From: CAIYYO01 sp049299895 | GTDB taxonomy: Archaea > Altiarchaeota > Altiarchaeia > IMC4 > QMZM01 | Direction: 5' to 3' | Length of the DNA: 64,000 bases | Assembly: GCA_049299895.1 (NCBI GenBank) | Contig: JBAQYF010000019.1 | Span: 62,001 to 126,000 of the forward strand | Part shown: positions 9,228-17,828 of the stretch, in pieces | Numbering within the stretch: the first letter of the stretch is position 1 | How the letters are laid out: the number at the start of each line of letters is the position of its first letter | The notes under the pieces: model-generated | What the model was told of the DNA's origin: nothing | Databases searched by the model: none | The model's input: only the letters and a program-made list of their open reading frames with translations | Made by a program: the position numbers and the translations under genes

Positions 9228-9283
9228 TTTGTTTTTTCGCTTTGCGGTTTTTTTACCTTTCATTTTACGTATTTTATCGCCAA

Positions 9284-10513
9284 TCAGGCCAGCGAGGGGT
9301 TTAGAGCGAATGCTGCGGGCTTTGCCGCGTGGAATTTCTTGAGGCGTATCTTGAAGTCCGTGAGGACGTTCATGAAGGCGATATATGAGTCGTGGGGTCT
9401 CTCGTATACGTTGAAGTATTTGTGGACGTCTCCGTCGTTGAACCATTTGGTGCACATATAGTAGAGGTGGTCTGCTGTCTGCAGCTTCCTCCAGTCTTCT
9501 ATGAGTTTTTTGTCCTTCGAGGCCATGACCGCGTCTTCGAGCGCATAGAGTGCTTCTGCGCTGCTTTTCTGCATGGAGTTCCCAAGCCACGCTGAGAGGT
9601 CCCGTTCCACGTCCGCCCATGATACTACGTGGGGCACGTCGAGTTCGGCCATTACGTCGTATGAGTCCACGGTCTCCGAGGGGGTCTTGAAGGAGTTGTC
9701 CGGGTGCCTCAGTATCTCCCAGGGGAGTTGGCGCATGAAGTGGAATATTCCCGTTGATTCCCACTGGTGTTCTCCGAAGGTCTCGTAGTCCATGAAAAGA
9801 TTGATAGTGTTTCCGCTGCCGTTCACGGCGTTGACCCATGAGGTGAATTTTTCGCTCGTAAGGGGCCATTCCTTCCATGAGCGCTCCGAGAACCTGAAGG
9901 CTATGTCGTCCGATAGCTTGTAGTTCTTCAGGAGGAGTTTTATCTTCTTTGTTCCCTTTGGACGGTACAGATAGTTGGGGCTCCTCCAGCCCAGGACGCG
10001 GTCTGCGCCTTCTGCGAGTATGCCCTTGTAGCCCATGTCTTCCACAGTGTGAGCAACCTGGTTGTTGTACACGAGTTCCGTATTCCTGAATACCTGGGGC
10101 GTGTAGTCGAAGAGCTCTTTTATCATCTTCCTGTGCATCTGGACCTGTCTACGGAATTCCTTCCTGGAATAGAGGAAGGCCATAGAGTGGTAATATGTCT
10201 CATCGAGGAGCTCCACTGCACCCGTATCGACAAGCCTGCGGAAGCTCTCGATCACTTCGGGGGTGTATTCCTGGAACTGCTGCAGCGCCGCTCCGCTTAT
10301 GCTGTAACTGACCCGGAAGCGCCCGCCGGTCTTTTTTATGAGTTCGAGTATCATATGATTTGTCGGGAGGTAGCATTTGTCCGCAACCTTGCGCATGATG
10401 GAGCGGTTCTTTTCATGGTCCCAGTAGTCGCTGTTATGCCCTATGTCAAACACAGGGTATTTTCTCATCCTGTAAGGCTGATGTACCTGGAAATAAAAAC
10501 ACACTGACACCAT
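9284..10513 (-). CDS. GH57 alpha-glucan hydrolase or transferase (alpha-amylase-like)
   Basis: A 409-residue glycoside hydrolase family 57 enzyme acting on alpha-glucans. The family motifs are in order: HQPYR at residues 10-14, GAVELLDETYYHS near residue 98, FRNTELVYNN near residue 140 (the catalytic nucleophile Glu), and FMDYETFGEHQW near residue 240 (the acid/base Asp). Length fits the short archaeal GH57 group. It lies between GT4 (6-base gap) and the DUF5752-like gene in a leftward operon that ends with GT3. It could be an amylase, a branching enzyme or a 4-alpha-glucanotransferase; the sequence alone does not decide. Confidence 0.92.
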   Translation of the reverse strand: MVSVCFYFQVHQPYRMRKYPVFDIGHNSDYWDHEKNRSIMRKVADKCYLPTNHMILELIKKTGGRFRVSYSISGAALQQFQEYTPEVIESFRRLVDTGAVELLDETYYHSMAFLYSRKEFRRQVQMHRKMIKELFDYTPQVFRNTELVYNNQVAHTVEDMGYKGILAEGADRVLGWRSPNYLYRPKGTKKIKLLLKNYKLSDDIAFRFSERSWKEWPLTSEKFTSWVNAVNGSGNTINLFMDYETFGEHQWESTGIFHFMRQLPWEILRHPDNSFKTPSETVDSYDVMAELDVPHVVSWADVERDLSAWLGNSMQKSSAEALYALEDAVMASKDKKLIEDWRKLQTADHLYYMCTKWFNDGDVHKYFNVYERPHDSYIAFMNVLTDFKIRLKKFHAAKPAAFALNPSLA

Positions 10514-10519
10514 TTTTTT

Positions 10520-11827
10520 CTAATTGGCCTCGATGATTGCTTTGTTATACGCATCTATGCACTTTTTAGCCGGGTGATCCCATGAGAAGCCCTTTATTTC
10601 TTCCAGTCCCTCATTCATCAGAGACTCTTTTAGGGCGGGGTATTTTAGGACTGCAAGTATTTTGTTTGCCATCTCGTCGACGTCCCAGAAGTCGGCTATG
10701 AGACAATTCTTAACGACCTCGGACACCCCAGACTGCTTTGACACTACGACGGGGGTCTTGTTCTTCATGGACTCGAGGACCGTTAAACCGAAGGGCTCGG
10801 ATATCGAGGACATCACATATACGTCCGCCATGCGATAGGCCTTGTCTACTGCCGCCCCGCTGACGTGGTCAGTGAATAAGACCTTGTCTCCTATGCCCAT
10901 GTCGGCCGAAGCCTCGACCACCCGGGAGAACATGTCTCCGCTGCCGGACATAACGAACCTGACCTCGGAATCGACCTCGGATATCCTTTTAGCTATCTTC
11001 AGGAAGTGATCCGGGCCCTTCTGGATGGTCATTCTGCCCAGGAACAATACTACAGGATGATGCTCCTTCAGATGACCCTCATCTACCCCGGCAACAGGCG
11101 CACAATCATAGTCAATGGAGTTATGGACGACCCGTACCTTGTGGGGGTTTATGGCGTAGTTATTCACTACGATGTTCTTGGTGTAGTTGCTGACCGCAAG
11201 GATCGAATTAGCCCGGTGGAGGCCTTCGTACTCTATATGGGAGACCCGCCCGTCAGGATGTCCTCCGGTGCGATCGAACTCGGTTGCATGAACATGTGCC
11301 ACAAGGGGGGCCTTTATTCCGCGCTCCCTGGCAACCTTTAGAGCGGCCATCCCCGCAGGATAGGTAAGCCAGTCGTGGCAGTGGATGACGTCATATTCCT
11401 CTTCGGATGCTATCTTCCTTGCTTCACGCGAGTAGCGGTAGACCTCGTGGAAGAGGTCTTTCCCGTAGAGGCTGTGCTTGATATTCAGAGTCGACAGATC
11501 AGTTTTAACCTTGGAGGACATGTACTGCTTGAAGGGTGTCCCGGCATTTTCCTCCAGGTCCAGATAACGTAGTTCGTCTATATATGATTCGCTCGTTACA
11601 TAAGGTTTCAGGAGGGAATTGACAGTCCGGAATTTGAGGTTCTTGAAGACCCCCCCGGCCGAGAGGATCTTAAGGTAGGTATGGTCCGGTGTATCACCTA
11701 TTCTAGGCAGTACAAGGGTTATCTCTACTCCCTGCCGCGTGAGACCCTTTGTTAATCCGTAACAAGCGGTTCCCAACCCACCCGTGTTAAACGGAGGAAA
11801 CTCCCAACCGAACATTAATACACGCAT
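10520..11827 (-). CDS. GT4/GT5-like glycosyltransferase (alpha-glucan synthesis)
   Basis: A 435-residue GT-B fold glycosyltransferase. It begins MRVLMFGWEFPPFNTGGLGTA, the N-terminal loop of starch/glycogen synthase-like enzymes. It continues with HCHDWLTYPAGMAALKVAR and the C-terminal PVVLFLGRMTIQKGPDHFLKIAK, and ends with SSISEPFGLTVLESMKNKTPVV, which holds the EX7E nucleotide-sugar motif. It is the first gene of the alpha-glucan operon (GT4, GH57, DUF5752-like, GT3), and its start borders the AT-rich candidate origin. Whether it makes a primer, maltose-1-phosphate or elongates chains is unknown. Confidence 0.9.
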   Translation of the reverse strand: MRVLMFGWEFPPFNTGGLGTACYGLTKGLTRQGVEITLVLPRIGDTPDHTYLKILSAGGVFKNLKFRTVNSLLKPYVTSESYIDELRYLDLEENAGTPFKQYMSSKVKTDLSTLNIKHSLYGKDLFHEVYRYSREARKIASEEEYDVIHCHDWLTYPAGMAALKVARERGIKAPLVAHVHATEFDRTGGHPDGRVSHIEYEGLHRANSILAVSNYTKNIVVNNYAINPHKVRVVHNSIDYDCAPVAGVDEGHLKEHHPVVLFLGRMTIQKGPDHFLKIAKRISEVDSEVRFVMSGSGDMFSRVVEASADMGIGDKVLFTDHVSGAAVDKAYRMADVYVMSSISEPFGLTVLESMKNKTPVVVSKQSGVSEVVKNCLIADFWDVDEMANKILAVLKYPALKESLMNEGLEEIKGFSWDHPAKKCIDAYNKAIIEAN

Positions 11828-12616
11828 TTGGATTCAGGTCTAATTATATTTAGAGATGAGAAGGATTTTATGACAAAGATAAATTTTTGAGGCATTTTTT
11901 TGAACAAAAAACAATTTATAGATATTAAAACATGAATATAACAAAACATTAATATTATGGAAACACCACTATATAAATATATGCCATCCAGAGAATAAAA
12001 GCAAAAAATGTGATCTGGCAGGCAAAATGCCGCAAATGGGAAATGCAAAAATGCAGTATGCCTAAAATTGAATATATAAAATTCTTAGACCTTATTGACT
12101 TATATCAGATAAATTATATTTTTTAAAGACATATAAAATATGAATATTGTATATCCATGTTTTTCAAAGACAATTAATGCTTTAATTGCTAAAATACGTA
12201 TTATTACGAGTTTAAATCACTATTAAAAGTTTATTAATACTTCTTTTTCTTTAATAAATATTAATATTATTTTTTTTGCTAAATTTAATTAAAATTTTAA
12301 TTATAATAGATTTTTAAATAATTTAATTATTAAAATAGGCTTTTAAAATAAGAATTATTATTCAAAATGAGTTTATAGTTATATTTTACTTTTTTTTATT
12401 TAAAATGTCGTGTAATTTACTTTTTATTTACTTTATCAAATGAATTAATAGATTAAATAAGTTTCTAAAGATTAATCTTACTCCGTTTATCATTTTAAGC
12501 ATTTTCAAGTCAAAAACCGCTTAAAACCATTTTTCTTATTTTTCCCCGGCTCTCTAGGACAAGAGCTTTTAAACCGCATCCACAACAATCCTATTCCGGA
12601 AAAACAAAAAAAATAG
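11828..12616. other. AT-rich intergenic region, candidate replication origin
   Basis: About 790 bp without a convincing gene. The part from about 12060 to 12500 is almost wholly A and T, with long runs of TTTAAT-type sequence, far from the base composition of either flank. It lies at the point where genes switch from leftward (3.5-11.8 kb) to rightward (12.6-17 kb) and ends just before orc1/cdc6, the usual archaeal origin layout. A TTTTGACTTGAAA-like element (reverse strand, 12503-12515) resembles the mini-origin-recognition box known from Methanothermobacter, but one match by eye is weak. The promoters of the GT4 gene and the orc1/cdc6 unit must also lie here. Confidence 0.6.
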
Positions 12617-12625
12617 GTGATCCAC

Positions 12626-12835
12626 ATGATATACCCAACAGTGAAGGAATGCTTGGATGCTTGCAGCAAAACAGGAGTGCTTAAGGTAGAAGGCTTGAGA
12701 AACGATGAATACGTCCTGAAGGGTGCGGGCTTTACGCCCAGGTACTCAAGGGGCCCGGATAAATTGCCGGTCTCAAGGACACTGGCTAAATCAGCCGTCT
12801 TTTTTTCTCTGGTTCCCATAGTAATACTGCTATGA
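12626..12835 (+). CDS. Small protein translationally coupled to orc1/cdc6
   Basis: A 69-residue protein that I do not recognise. The ATG at 12626 has a good ribosome binding site, AGGTGA, five bases upstream. Its stop overlaps the cdc6 start as ATGA at 12832-12835, so the two are translationally coupled. The first half (YPTVKECLDACSKTGVLKV) is polar and the last 12 residues (FFSLVPIVILL) are hydrophobic, which might anchor it to the membrane. Coding status rests on the ribosome site and the overlap, not on homology. It could be a leader peptide that tunes cdc6 translation. Confidence 0.5.
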   Translation: MIYPTVKECLDACSKTGVLKVEGLRNDEYVLKGAGFTPRYSRGPDKLPVSRTLAKSAVFFSLVPIVILL

Positions 12836-13911
12836 AACCAGGAGACATCTTAATGGACGGGGAAACCCTCTTCCAGAACGAGAGCGTATTCACCCCTGCA
12901 TACGTACCCAAGGACTTCATACACAGAGACTCTGAACTAGGGGAGATAATGCTTGCCTTAAAGCCGGGCCTACGGGGGGTTGCCCCGGTAAATGCCCTGG
13001 TCTATGGCCCCCCCGGAACAGGCAAGACCTCAGCGGTAAAATACGCCTTCGAGGAACTGAAACAGGCAAGTAAGAAGCTTTTGCCGGTATACATAAACTG
13101 CGAGGACAACTCCACCCCTTATGCCATATTCGCAAAAATTTACGAAGCAGTCTACGGACTCTCCCCCCCAAGCACTGGAAAGCCCATAGAAGACGTAAAA
13201 GAGAGGGTGTTCTCCAGGCTGAAAAAAGAGGACAGAAGTCTTGTAGTAGCACTGGACGAACTAGACCGCCTGGCAGCCGACAGAACCATCGACAGGGTCC
13301 TTGTGGATTTTCTAAAGGCCCATTCCACGTATGGATATGACAAAATAGGAATCATCGGCATAACCATCAAAGAAGACCTCCTTGCGGGCCTCGACGAAAA
13401 AACCCGAAGCGTATACAACCCCACGAGAATACTATTCCAGAGATACAAGAAGAACGAGATAAAAGACATCCTTGGAAACAGGGCAAGACACGGGTTCTAC
13501 GACGGAGCCCTCAGTGACGGCCTGCTTACATACATCGCTGACAAGACCTATGACTCGGGAGACCTGCGCACGGGAATAGACCTCATGAGGAGAAGCGGCC
13601 TGCTCGCAGAAAAAGAGGCAGTCAGGGAGATAACAAAAGAACACGTAGAAAAAGCCCTCGGAAACCTCCCCCGGGAGCGCATACAAGAGGCTGAGGAAAA
13701 GCTCCTGGAAGAGGATAAAAGCCTGCTTGAAAGAATAAAGAAAAAAGAGTCCTGGACCTCGGGAGACCTCTACAAAAACCTGCACACAGAGAAAGAATGC
13801 TCCACCAGGAAATACAACGAGATACTCGCAAAACTGGAGAAGATGAAACTGATCACGACAGAATACCGCACAGGCATCCGCGGACGGAGCAGGGAAATAA
13901 AGGCTCTGTAA
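12832..13911 (+). CDS. cdc6: Orc1/Cdc6 replication initiator
   Basis: A 359-residue origin-binding AAA+ ATPase that loads the replicative helicase. Walker A is YGPPGTGKTSAVKY near residue 60 and Walker B is VVALDELDRL near residue 140. Sensor and lid regions follow (IIGITIKEDL, then FQRYKKNEIKDILGNRA). A C-terminal winged helix begins around residue 290 (WTSGDLYKNL, then TRKYNEILAKLEKMKLI) and would bind origin boxes. Length is typical of archaeal Orc1/Cdc6. It lies directly right of a 790-bp AT-rich gap, supporting an adjacent origin, and its start overlaps a small upstream gene. Confidence 0.95.
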   Translation: MKPGDILMDGETLFQNESVFTPAYVPKDFIHRDSELGEIMLALKPGLRGVAPVNALVYGPPGTGKTSAVKYAFEELKQASKKLLPVYINCEDNSTPYAIFAKIYEAVYGLSPPSTGKPIEDVKERVFSRLKKEDRSLVVALDELDRLAADRTIDRVLVDFLKAHSTYGYDKIGIIGITIKEDLLAGLDEKTRSVYNPTRILFQRYKKNEIKDILGNRARHGFYDGALSDGLLTYIADKTYDSGDLRTGIDLMRRSGLLAEKEAVREITKEHVEKALGNLPRERIQEAEEKLLEEDKSLLERIKKKESWTSGDLYKNLHTEKECSTRKYNEILAKLEKMKLITTEYRTGIRGRSREIKAL

Positions 13912-14207
13912 ATTAACAGACAAAAACCCCCGCTACCACTCAAAACCCCCATTACCCGGCCTTTCCTGCTTCAGCCATAAAACAGGTTATCCCGCTATGA
14001 ACACGCCAAAGACAGCATACCCAAGGTTCTTCTAGACCCAATTTACCACGTAATCTCCAATATAAAGTCGCAGTATGCACCTATGCAGGATGCGATCACA
14101 TCCACTAATAGTGCTTGTTCCCTGCGCCGGAACATATGAAGACATGATCCGGGTGCGATTATTCTGCGGATGCGAGGCGGCCTTGTATCCGGGATCGGTT
14201 GCCTGTT
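13912..14207. other. Intergenic region after cdc6, no gene seen
   Basis: About 300 bp with no supported gene on either strand. It opens with two direct copies of CAAAA(A)CCCCC at 13921-13931 and 13941-13950, about 20 bp apart. They could be protein binding sites near the initiator gene, but they do not match a known origin box in orientation. The remainder shows no strong hairpin or repeat that I can defend. Confidence 0.4.
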
Positions 14208-14426
14208 TTACGCCCGGATTTTTTTATCGGGATCCGGATCGTCCATGAGTACGTCGAGGCTCTCCTGCACGAGCGGCAATAATTTCTTCCCTTCAGCGGT
14301 CGAAGCATACGTCTTCCTGTCCGGCTTCCCGCCTCCGGGAGTGCTCCCATGAGCATTCAATGAAACCGGGGCCCCGGGAAAAGCCCCTTTTATTCCTGTA
14401 ATGAGCTTATTTAATAAAACATTCAT
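14208..14426 (-). CDS. PadR-like regulator fragment or small protein
   Basis: A 72-residue open frame divergent from the Mg-type ATPase gene. Its second half, GGGKPDRKTYASTAEGKKLL, resembles the wing and following helix of PadR-family regulators and is close in pattern to the intact PadR at 33455-33889 (GKPGKKTYALTSKGEEFLL). The first half does not look like a PadR recognition helix, so the gene is probably a truncated or frame-damaged PadR. It may be the remains of the local regulator of the ATPase. Coding potential is uncertain. Confidence 0.4.
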   Translation of the reverse strand: MNVLLNKLITGIKGAFPGAPVSLNAHGSTPGGGKPDRKTYASTAEGKKLLPLVQESLDVLMDDPDPDKKIRA

Positions 14427-14479
14427 ATAGCATTTATATAAACCGCAACTGGACCAGGCCTTTTTCAGGGGTGAAGAAC

Positions 14480-17044
14480 ATGCCGAAAGACTCGGAGTAC
14501 AAAGCGCAGAAGACGGACTACGACTACCTGGGAGCGTCAAAGGAAGTCCTCTTCATCCGCTTCGGTACCTCGGAAAAAGGCCTCTCCGATGCAAGAGCAG
14601 AGCGCCGCCTCAGGGACTACGGCCCAAACGACGTCTCAAGCAGGAAGAATGCGAGCATATTATTCCAGTTCGTCTCCAAGGCCGCAGACCCGCTCGTAGT
14701 GGTCCTCCTCGCGATAGCCGCTATCTCCCTTTTCTTCGGCGAAAAGATCAACGCAGTATTCGTCTCCGCGATGGCTGCAATAAGCGTCGTCATATCATTT
14801 GTCCAGGAATACCGCGCAGGAAGAGAAGCAGAGAAACTGAAAGAGATGGTTCACACCAGCGCGGAAGTCTGCAGAGGAGGGGAATTAAAGGAAAAGGACA
14901 TATGGAGGATAGTCCCCGGGGACATAATCGAACTGTCGGCAGGAGACATGGTTCCCGCAGACGTGAGGCTCATCTCCTCAAAGGACCTGTTCATCGACCA
15001 GTCCACCCTGACAGGGGAATCGTTCCCAGTGGAAAAGAACTCCAAGCCCGTGAAAACAGGAGGAACCATTCTCTCGGCACATACGAACGTCGCATTCATG
15101 GGCTCTTCCATAGTAAGCGGAACCGCAACAGGCATAGTCATCCGGACCGGGAGATACACCGAATTCGGAAAAATATCGGAACGCCTCGCAAGAAAAACCC
15201 CCGAGACGAGCTTTGACCGGGGCATAAAGGCATTCACCTGGTTCATGATAAGATCCATGCTCCTCCTGGTAGTGGCGGTGTTCGCCATAAACTCCGCCTT
15301 GAAAGGAGACTACGTCGAAGCACTCCTCTTCTCCCTTGCAGTCGCGGTAGGCCTGACGCCCGAGATGCTCCCGATGCTCGTAACAGTGAACCTGTCCAAG
15401 GGAGCGCTGTCGATGGCAAAAAAGAAGGTCATAGTAAAGCGCCTGCACTCCATCCAGAACTTCGGAGCAATGGATACCCTCTGCACCGACAAAACAGGCA
15501 CGCTCACATTAAACGAGATAGTCCTTGAAAAACACGTAGACGTCCTCGGAAACGAGAACGAAGACGTCCTAAGATACGCATACATAAACAGCTTCTACCA
15601 GACGGGCCTAAAGAACCTGCTGGACATGGCCATCCTAAAACACCAAAAACTGCTTATAAAAGAATTCAACAAAATAGACGAGATACCCTACGACTTTGAA
15701 AGAAAATTAATGTCCGTCGTCGTGGAAAGCGAAGAACGCCGCGCCATAATAACAAAGGGCGCAGACGAGGAGATATTCAAAAGATGCAACAGGTACATCC
15801 TCGAAGGAGAGATAAAAAAGACAGACCCTGAAATGCTCAAACGCTTCAGGGAAGAAGTAGACAAACTGCAACTGGAAGGATTCCGGGTGCTTGCAGTCGC
15901 ATACAAAGACATAGAAACAAAGGGCCAATACTGCAAGACAGACGAAAGCAACCTGATACTAAAGGGATACGTCTCGTTCCTCGACCCGCCGAAACCGGAT
16001 GCGGCAAACGCGATAGAAGCACTAAAAAAAAGAGGCATAGACACGATAGTACTGACGGGCGACAACGAACTGGTCACAAAAAAGATATGCGGAGACGTAG
16101 GCCTCGACGTAAAAGAGATAATAACCGGGGACAGGATAGAAAAAGCAAGCGAACAAGAACTCAGGGAACTGGTAAAAAAATCGAAAGTATTCGCAAGGCT
16201 CAGCCCGATACAGAAAGAGAAGATAATAAAAGCCCTCCAGAAAAACGGCTGCGTAGTAGGATACCTCGGAGACGGCATAAACGACGCACCAAGCCTCAAA
16301 GCGGCAGACGTGGGAATATCGGTGAACAACGCAGTGGACGTAGCAAAAGAATCCGCGGACATGATACTACTAGAAAAAAACCTCATGGTCCTCGAAGACG
16401 GAGTAATAGAAGGAAGAAAGACCTTCGGAAACATCCTCAAATACCTCAAGATGAGCTCTTCCTCCAACTACGGCAACATGTTCTCCATGATAGGCGCAAG
16501 CATATTCCTACCATTCCTCCCGATGACGCCGCTACAGATACTACTCAACAACTTCCTCTACGACACATCCCAGATAGCAATCCCGACAGACGAAGTAGAC
16601 CCAGAATACATAAACAGACCAAGACCGTGGAACGTAGGATACGTAAAAAAATACATGCTCACACTCGGCCCCATAAGCAGCATATTCGACTACGCAACAT
16701 TCGCCGCAATGTGGTTCATACTACAGGCGAACACATCATCCCAACAGGCACTCTTCCACACAGGATGGTTCATAGAATCACTCTGCACCCAAACACTCGT
16801 AGTATACATAATAAGAACAGGAAAAAACCCGCTCAAAAGCACGCCAAGCAGATCGCTCATGCTAATGTCGGCAACAGTCATGGGAATAGCACTCATACTT
16901 CCATACACGCCGCTAGCAGAACCATTCGGACTCGTCCCCATGCCGCAGGAATACTACATAATACTCGCAGCACTGACCGCAGCATACCTGCTCCTCGTGC
17001 AGGAGGTAAAGAACTGGTTCATAAAGAAATACGGATACGAATGA
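14480..17044 (+). CDS. P-type ATPase, Mg2+-importing MgtA-like (P3B)
   Basis: An 854-residue ion pump in the cell membrane. It has an N-terminal cation-ATPase domain (GLSDARAERRLRDYGPNDV), the actuator motif LTGESFPVEK near residue 177, the phosphorylation site CTDKTGTLTLNE with Asp at residue 337, the nucleotide-binding KGADEEI, and the hinge GDGINDAPSLKAADVGIS. The short C-terminal membrane domain and SSSNYGNMFSMIGASIFLPFLPM fit bacterial MgtA/MgtB. The ATG at 14480 is preferred over a GTG at 14471 because GGGGTG lies just upstream. A TATA-like ATTTATATAAA is at about 14432. Substrate (Mg2+ or Ni2+) is by family only. Confidence 0.92.
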   Translation: MPKDSEYKAQKTDYDYLGASKEVLFIRFGTSEKGLSDARAERRLRDYGPNDVSSRKNASILFQFVSKAADPLVVVLLAIAAISLFFGEKINAVFVSAMAAISVVISFVQEYRAGREAEKLKEMVHTSAEVCRGGELKEKDIWRIVPGDIIELSAGDMVPADVRLISSKDLFIDQSTLTGESFPVEKNSKPVKTGGTILSAHTNVAFMGSSIVSGTATGIVIRTGRYTEFGKISERLARKTPETSFDRGIKAFTWFMIRSMLLLVVAVFAINSALKGDYVEALLFSLAVAVGLTPEMLPMLVTVNLSKGALSMAKKKVIVKRLHSIQNFGAMDTLCTDKTGTLTLNEIVLEKHVDVLGNENEDVLRYAYINSFYQTGLKNLLDMAILKHQKLLIKEFNKIDEIPYDFERKLMSVVVESEERRAIITKGADEEIFKRCNRYILEGEIKKTDPEMLKRFREEVDKLQLEGFRVLAVAYKDIETKGQYCKTDESNLILKGYVSFLDPPKPDAANAIEALKKRGIDTIVLTGDNELVTKKICGDVGLDVKEIITGDRIEKASEQELRELVKKSKVFARLSPIQKEKIIKALQKNGCVVGYLGDGINDAPSLKAADVGISVNNAVDVAKESADMILLEKNLMVLEDGVIEGRKTFGNILKYLKMSSSSNYGNMFSMIGASIFLPFLPMTPLQILLNNFLYDTSQIAIPTDEVDPEYINRPRPWNVGYVKKYMLTLGPISSIFDYATFAAMWFILQANTSSQQALFHTGWFIESLCTQTLVVYIIRTGKNPLKSTPSRSLMLMSATVMGIALILPYTPLAEPFGLVPMPQEYYIILAALTAAYLLLVQEVKNWFIKKYGYE

Positions 17045-17502
17045 GCATGCACCGTTGGGCGCACCCCGGGGAAAGAAACCGCATACTCTTCGCTAGCGGC
17101 TCAGACGACACAAAGCTATCAGACGCCGTCAAGGGGGCTCCTAACGTTCTTTATCAGTTGAGCAGATAGTCTCCTGCAATCCCCATCCAAACATATCCCC
17201 GGGGGAATACAAAACCACCTGCAGGAGAAAAGATGATAATATTGCCGTAGACACCCGGCTTCTGAGACAGATAAACGGTTCCGATGCCTGCGCAGGCCAA
17301 AATAGGATCAACAAACAAAACGTTCCAGCCGGAATAAAAATTGCTGCTGACGCTTAATTGACCATTTCATACAATAAATATTCCCCCCCCCGGATGCAAA
17401 CAAAGAAACTCAGACGCCAAATACCAGAGTCAAACAAGACAGGCATCCAATAAACCCTTTTCTTAGCGCGGATGAACTAGATTCGCCTATGCGCATGCGC
17501 AT
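17045..17502. other. Intergenic region with a start-less open fragment on the minus strand
   Basis: About 460 bp after the MgtA-like gene with no gene that has a start codon. On the minus strand 17154-17366 is open for about 70 codons and reads protein-like, for example YSGWNVLFVDPILACAG and VYLSQKPGVYGN. It lacks a start and I cannot match it to a family, so it could be a relic or chance. A run of nine C residues occurs near 17385-17394. Confidence 0.3.
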
Positions 17503-17766
17503 TCATCCGGGGGTTTTGTGGCTTATTTTCATTGCTGCAAGAATGAGGGATAATCCGATCAATCCTTCGGCGAGTTTTATTGCAAGAAGCGTTCCTGCCG
17601 AATACTCTGACAACTCCCGTATACACAGCCGGTATGCTTCCGGGGCATATTCCAGGCCCCACAGCATATACGTTTTACCCAGGGCCAGCGCCAAAACAGA
17701 ATCCAGGATAAGGAATGATCCAAGGAACAAAAGGACCCATTTGATATTCTTTGAGGAATCAGCCAC
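17503..17766 (-). CDS. Small membrane protein, unknown function
   Basis: An 87-residue protein with two or three hydrophobic segments: WVLLFLGSFLILDSVLALAL near the N-terminus and LLAIKLAEGLIGLSLILAAM near the C-terminus. The loop between them is polar. I do not recognise a family. It follows the tandem thioredoxin-fold protein on the same strand with a 62-base gap, so it may be the second gene of that unit. The frame starts MADSSKN with an ATG at 17766. Confidence 0.55.
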   Translation of the reverse strand: MADSSKNIKWVLLFLGSFLILDSVLALALGKTYMLWGLEYAPEAYRLCIRELSEYSAGTLLAIKLAEGLIGLSLILAAMKISHKTPG

Positions 17767-17828
17767 TTTTTACTTCCCGGGCATAAAAACATATGAAAAG
17801 AAAAGAAAGAAAAGAAAAAGACCCGGGC

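Noticed and set aside
8949..9878. A 309-codon minus-strand frame ending in the small glycogen-operon gene
   Set aside because: The upstream 200 codons are an out-of-frame copy of the GH57 gene; only the last 92 codons are supported.
13921..13950. Two CAAAA(A)CCCCC copies after cdc6 as origin recognition boxes
   Set aside because: They lack the core dyad, and the A-to-C run is in the wrong orientation for the known box, so only the repeat itself is recorded.
16087..17169. A 360-codon arginine-rich frame overlapping the end of the MgtA-like gene
   Set aside because: It is an out-of-frame reading of the ATPase gene, has extreme Arg/His content and no family match.
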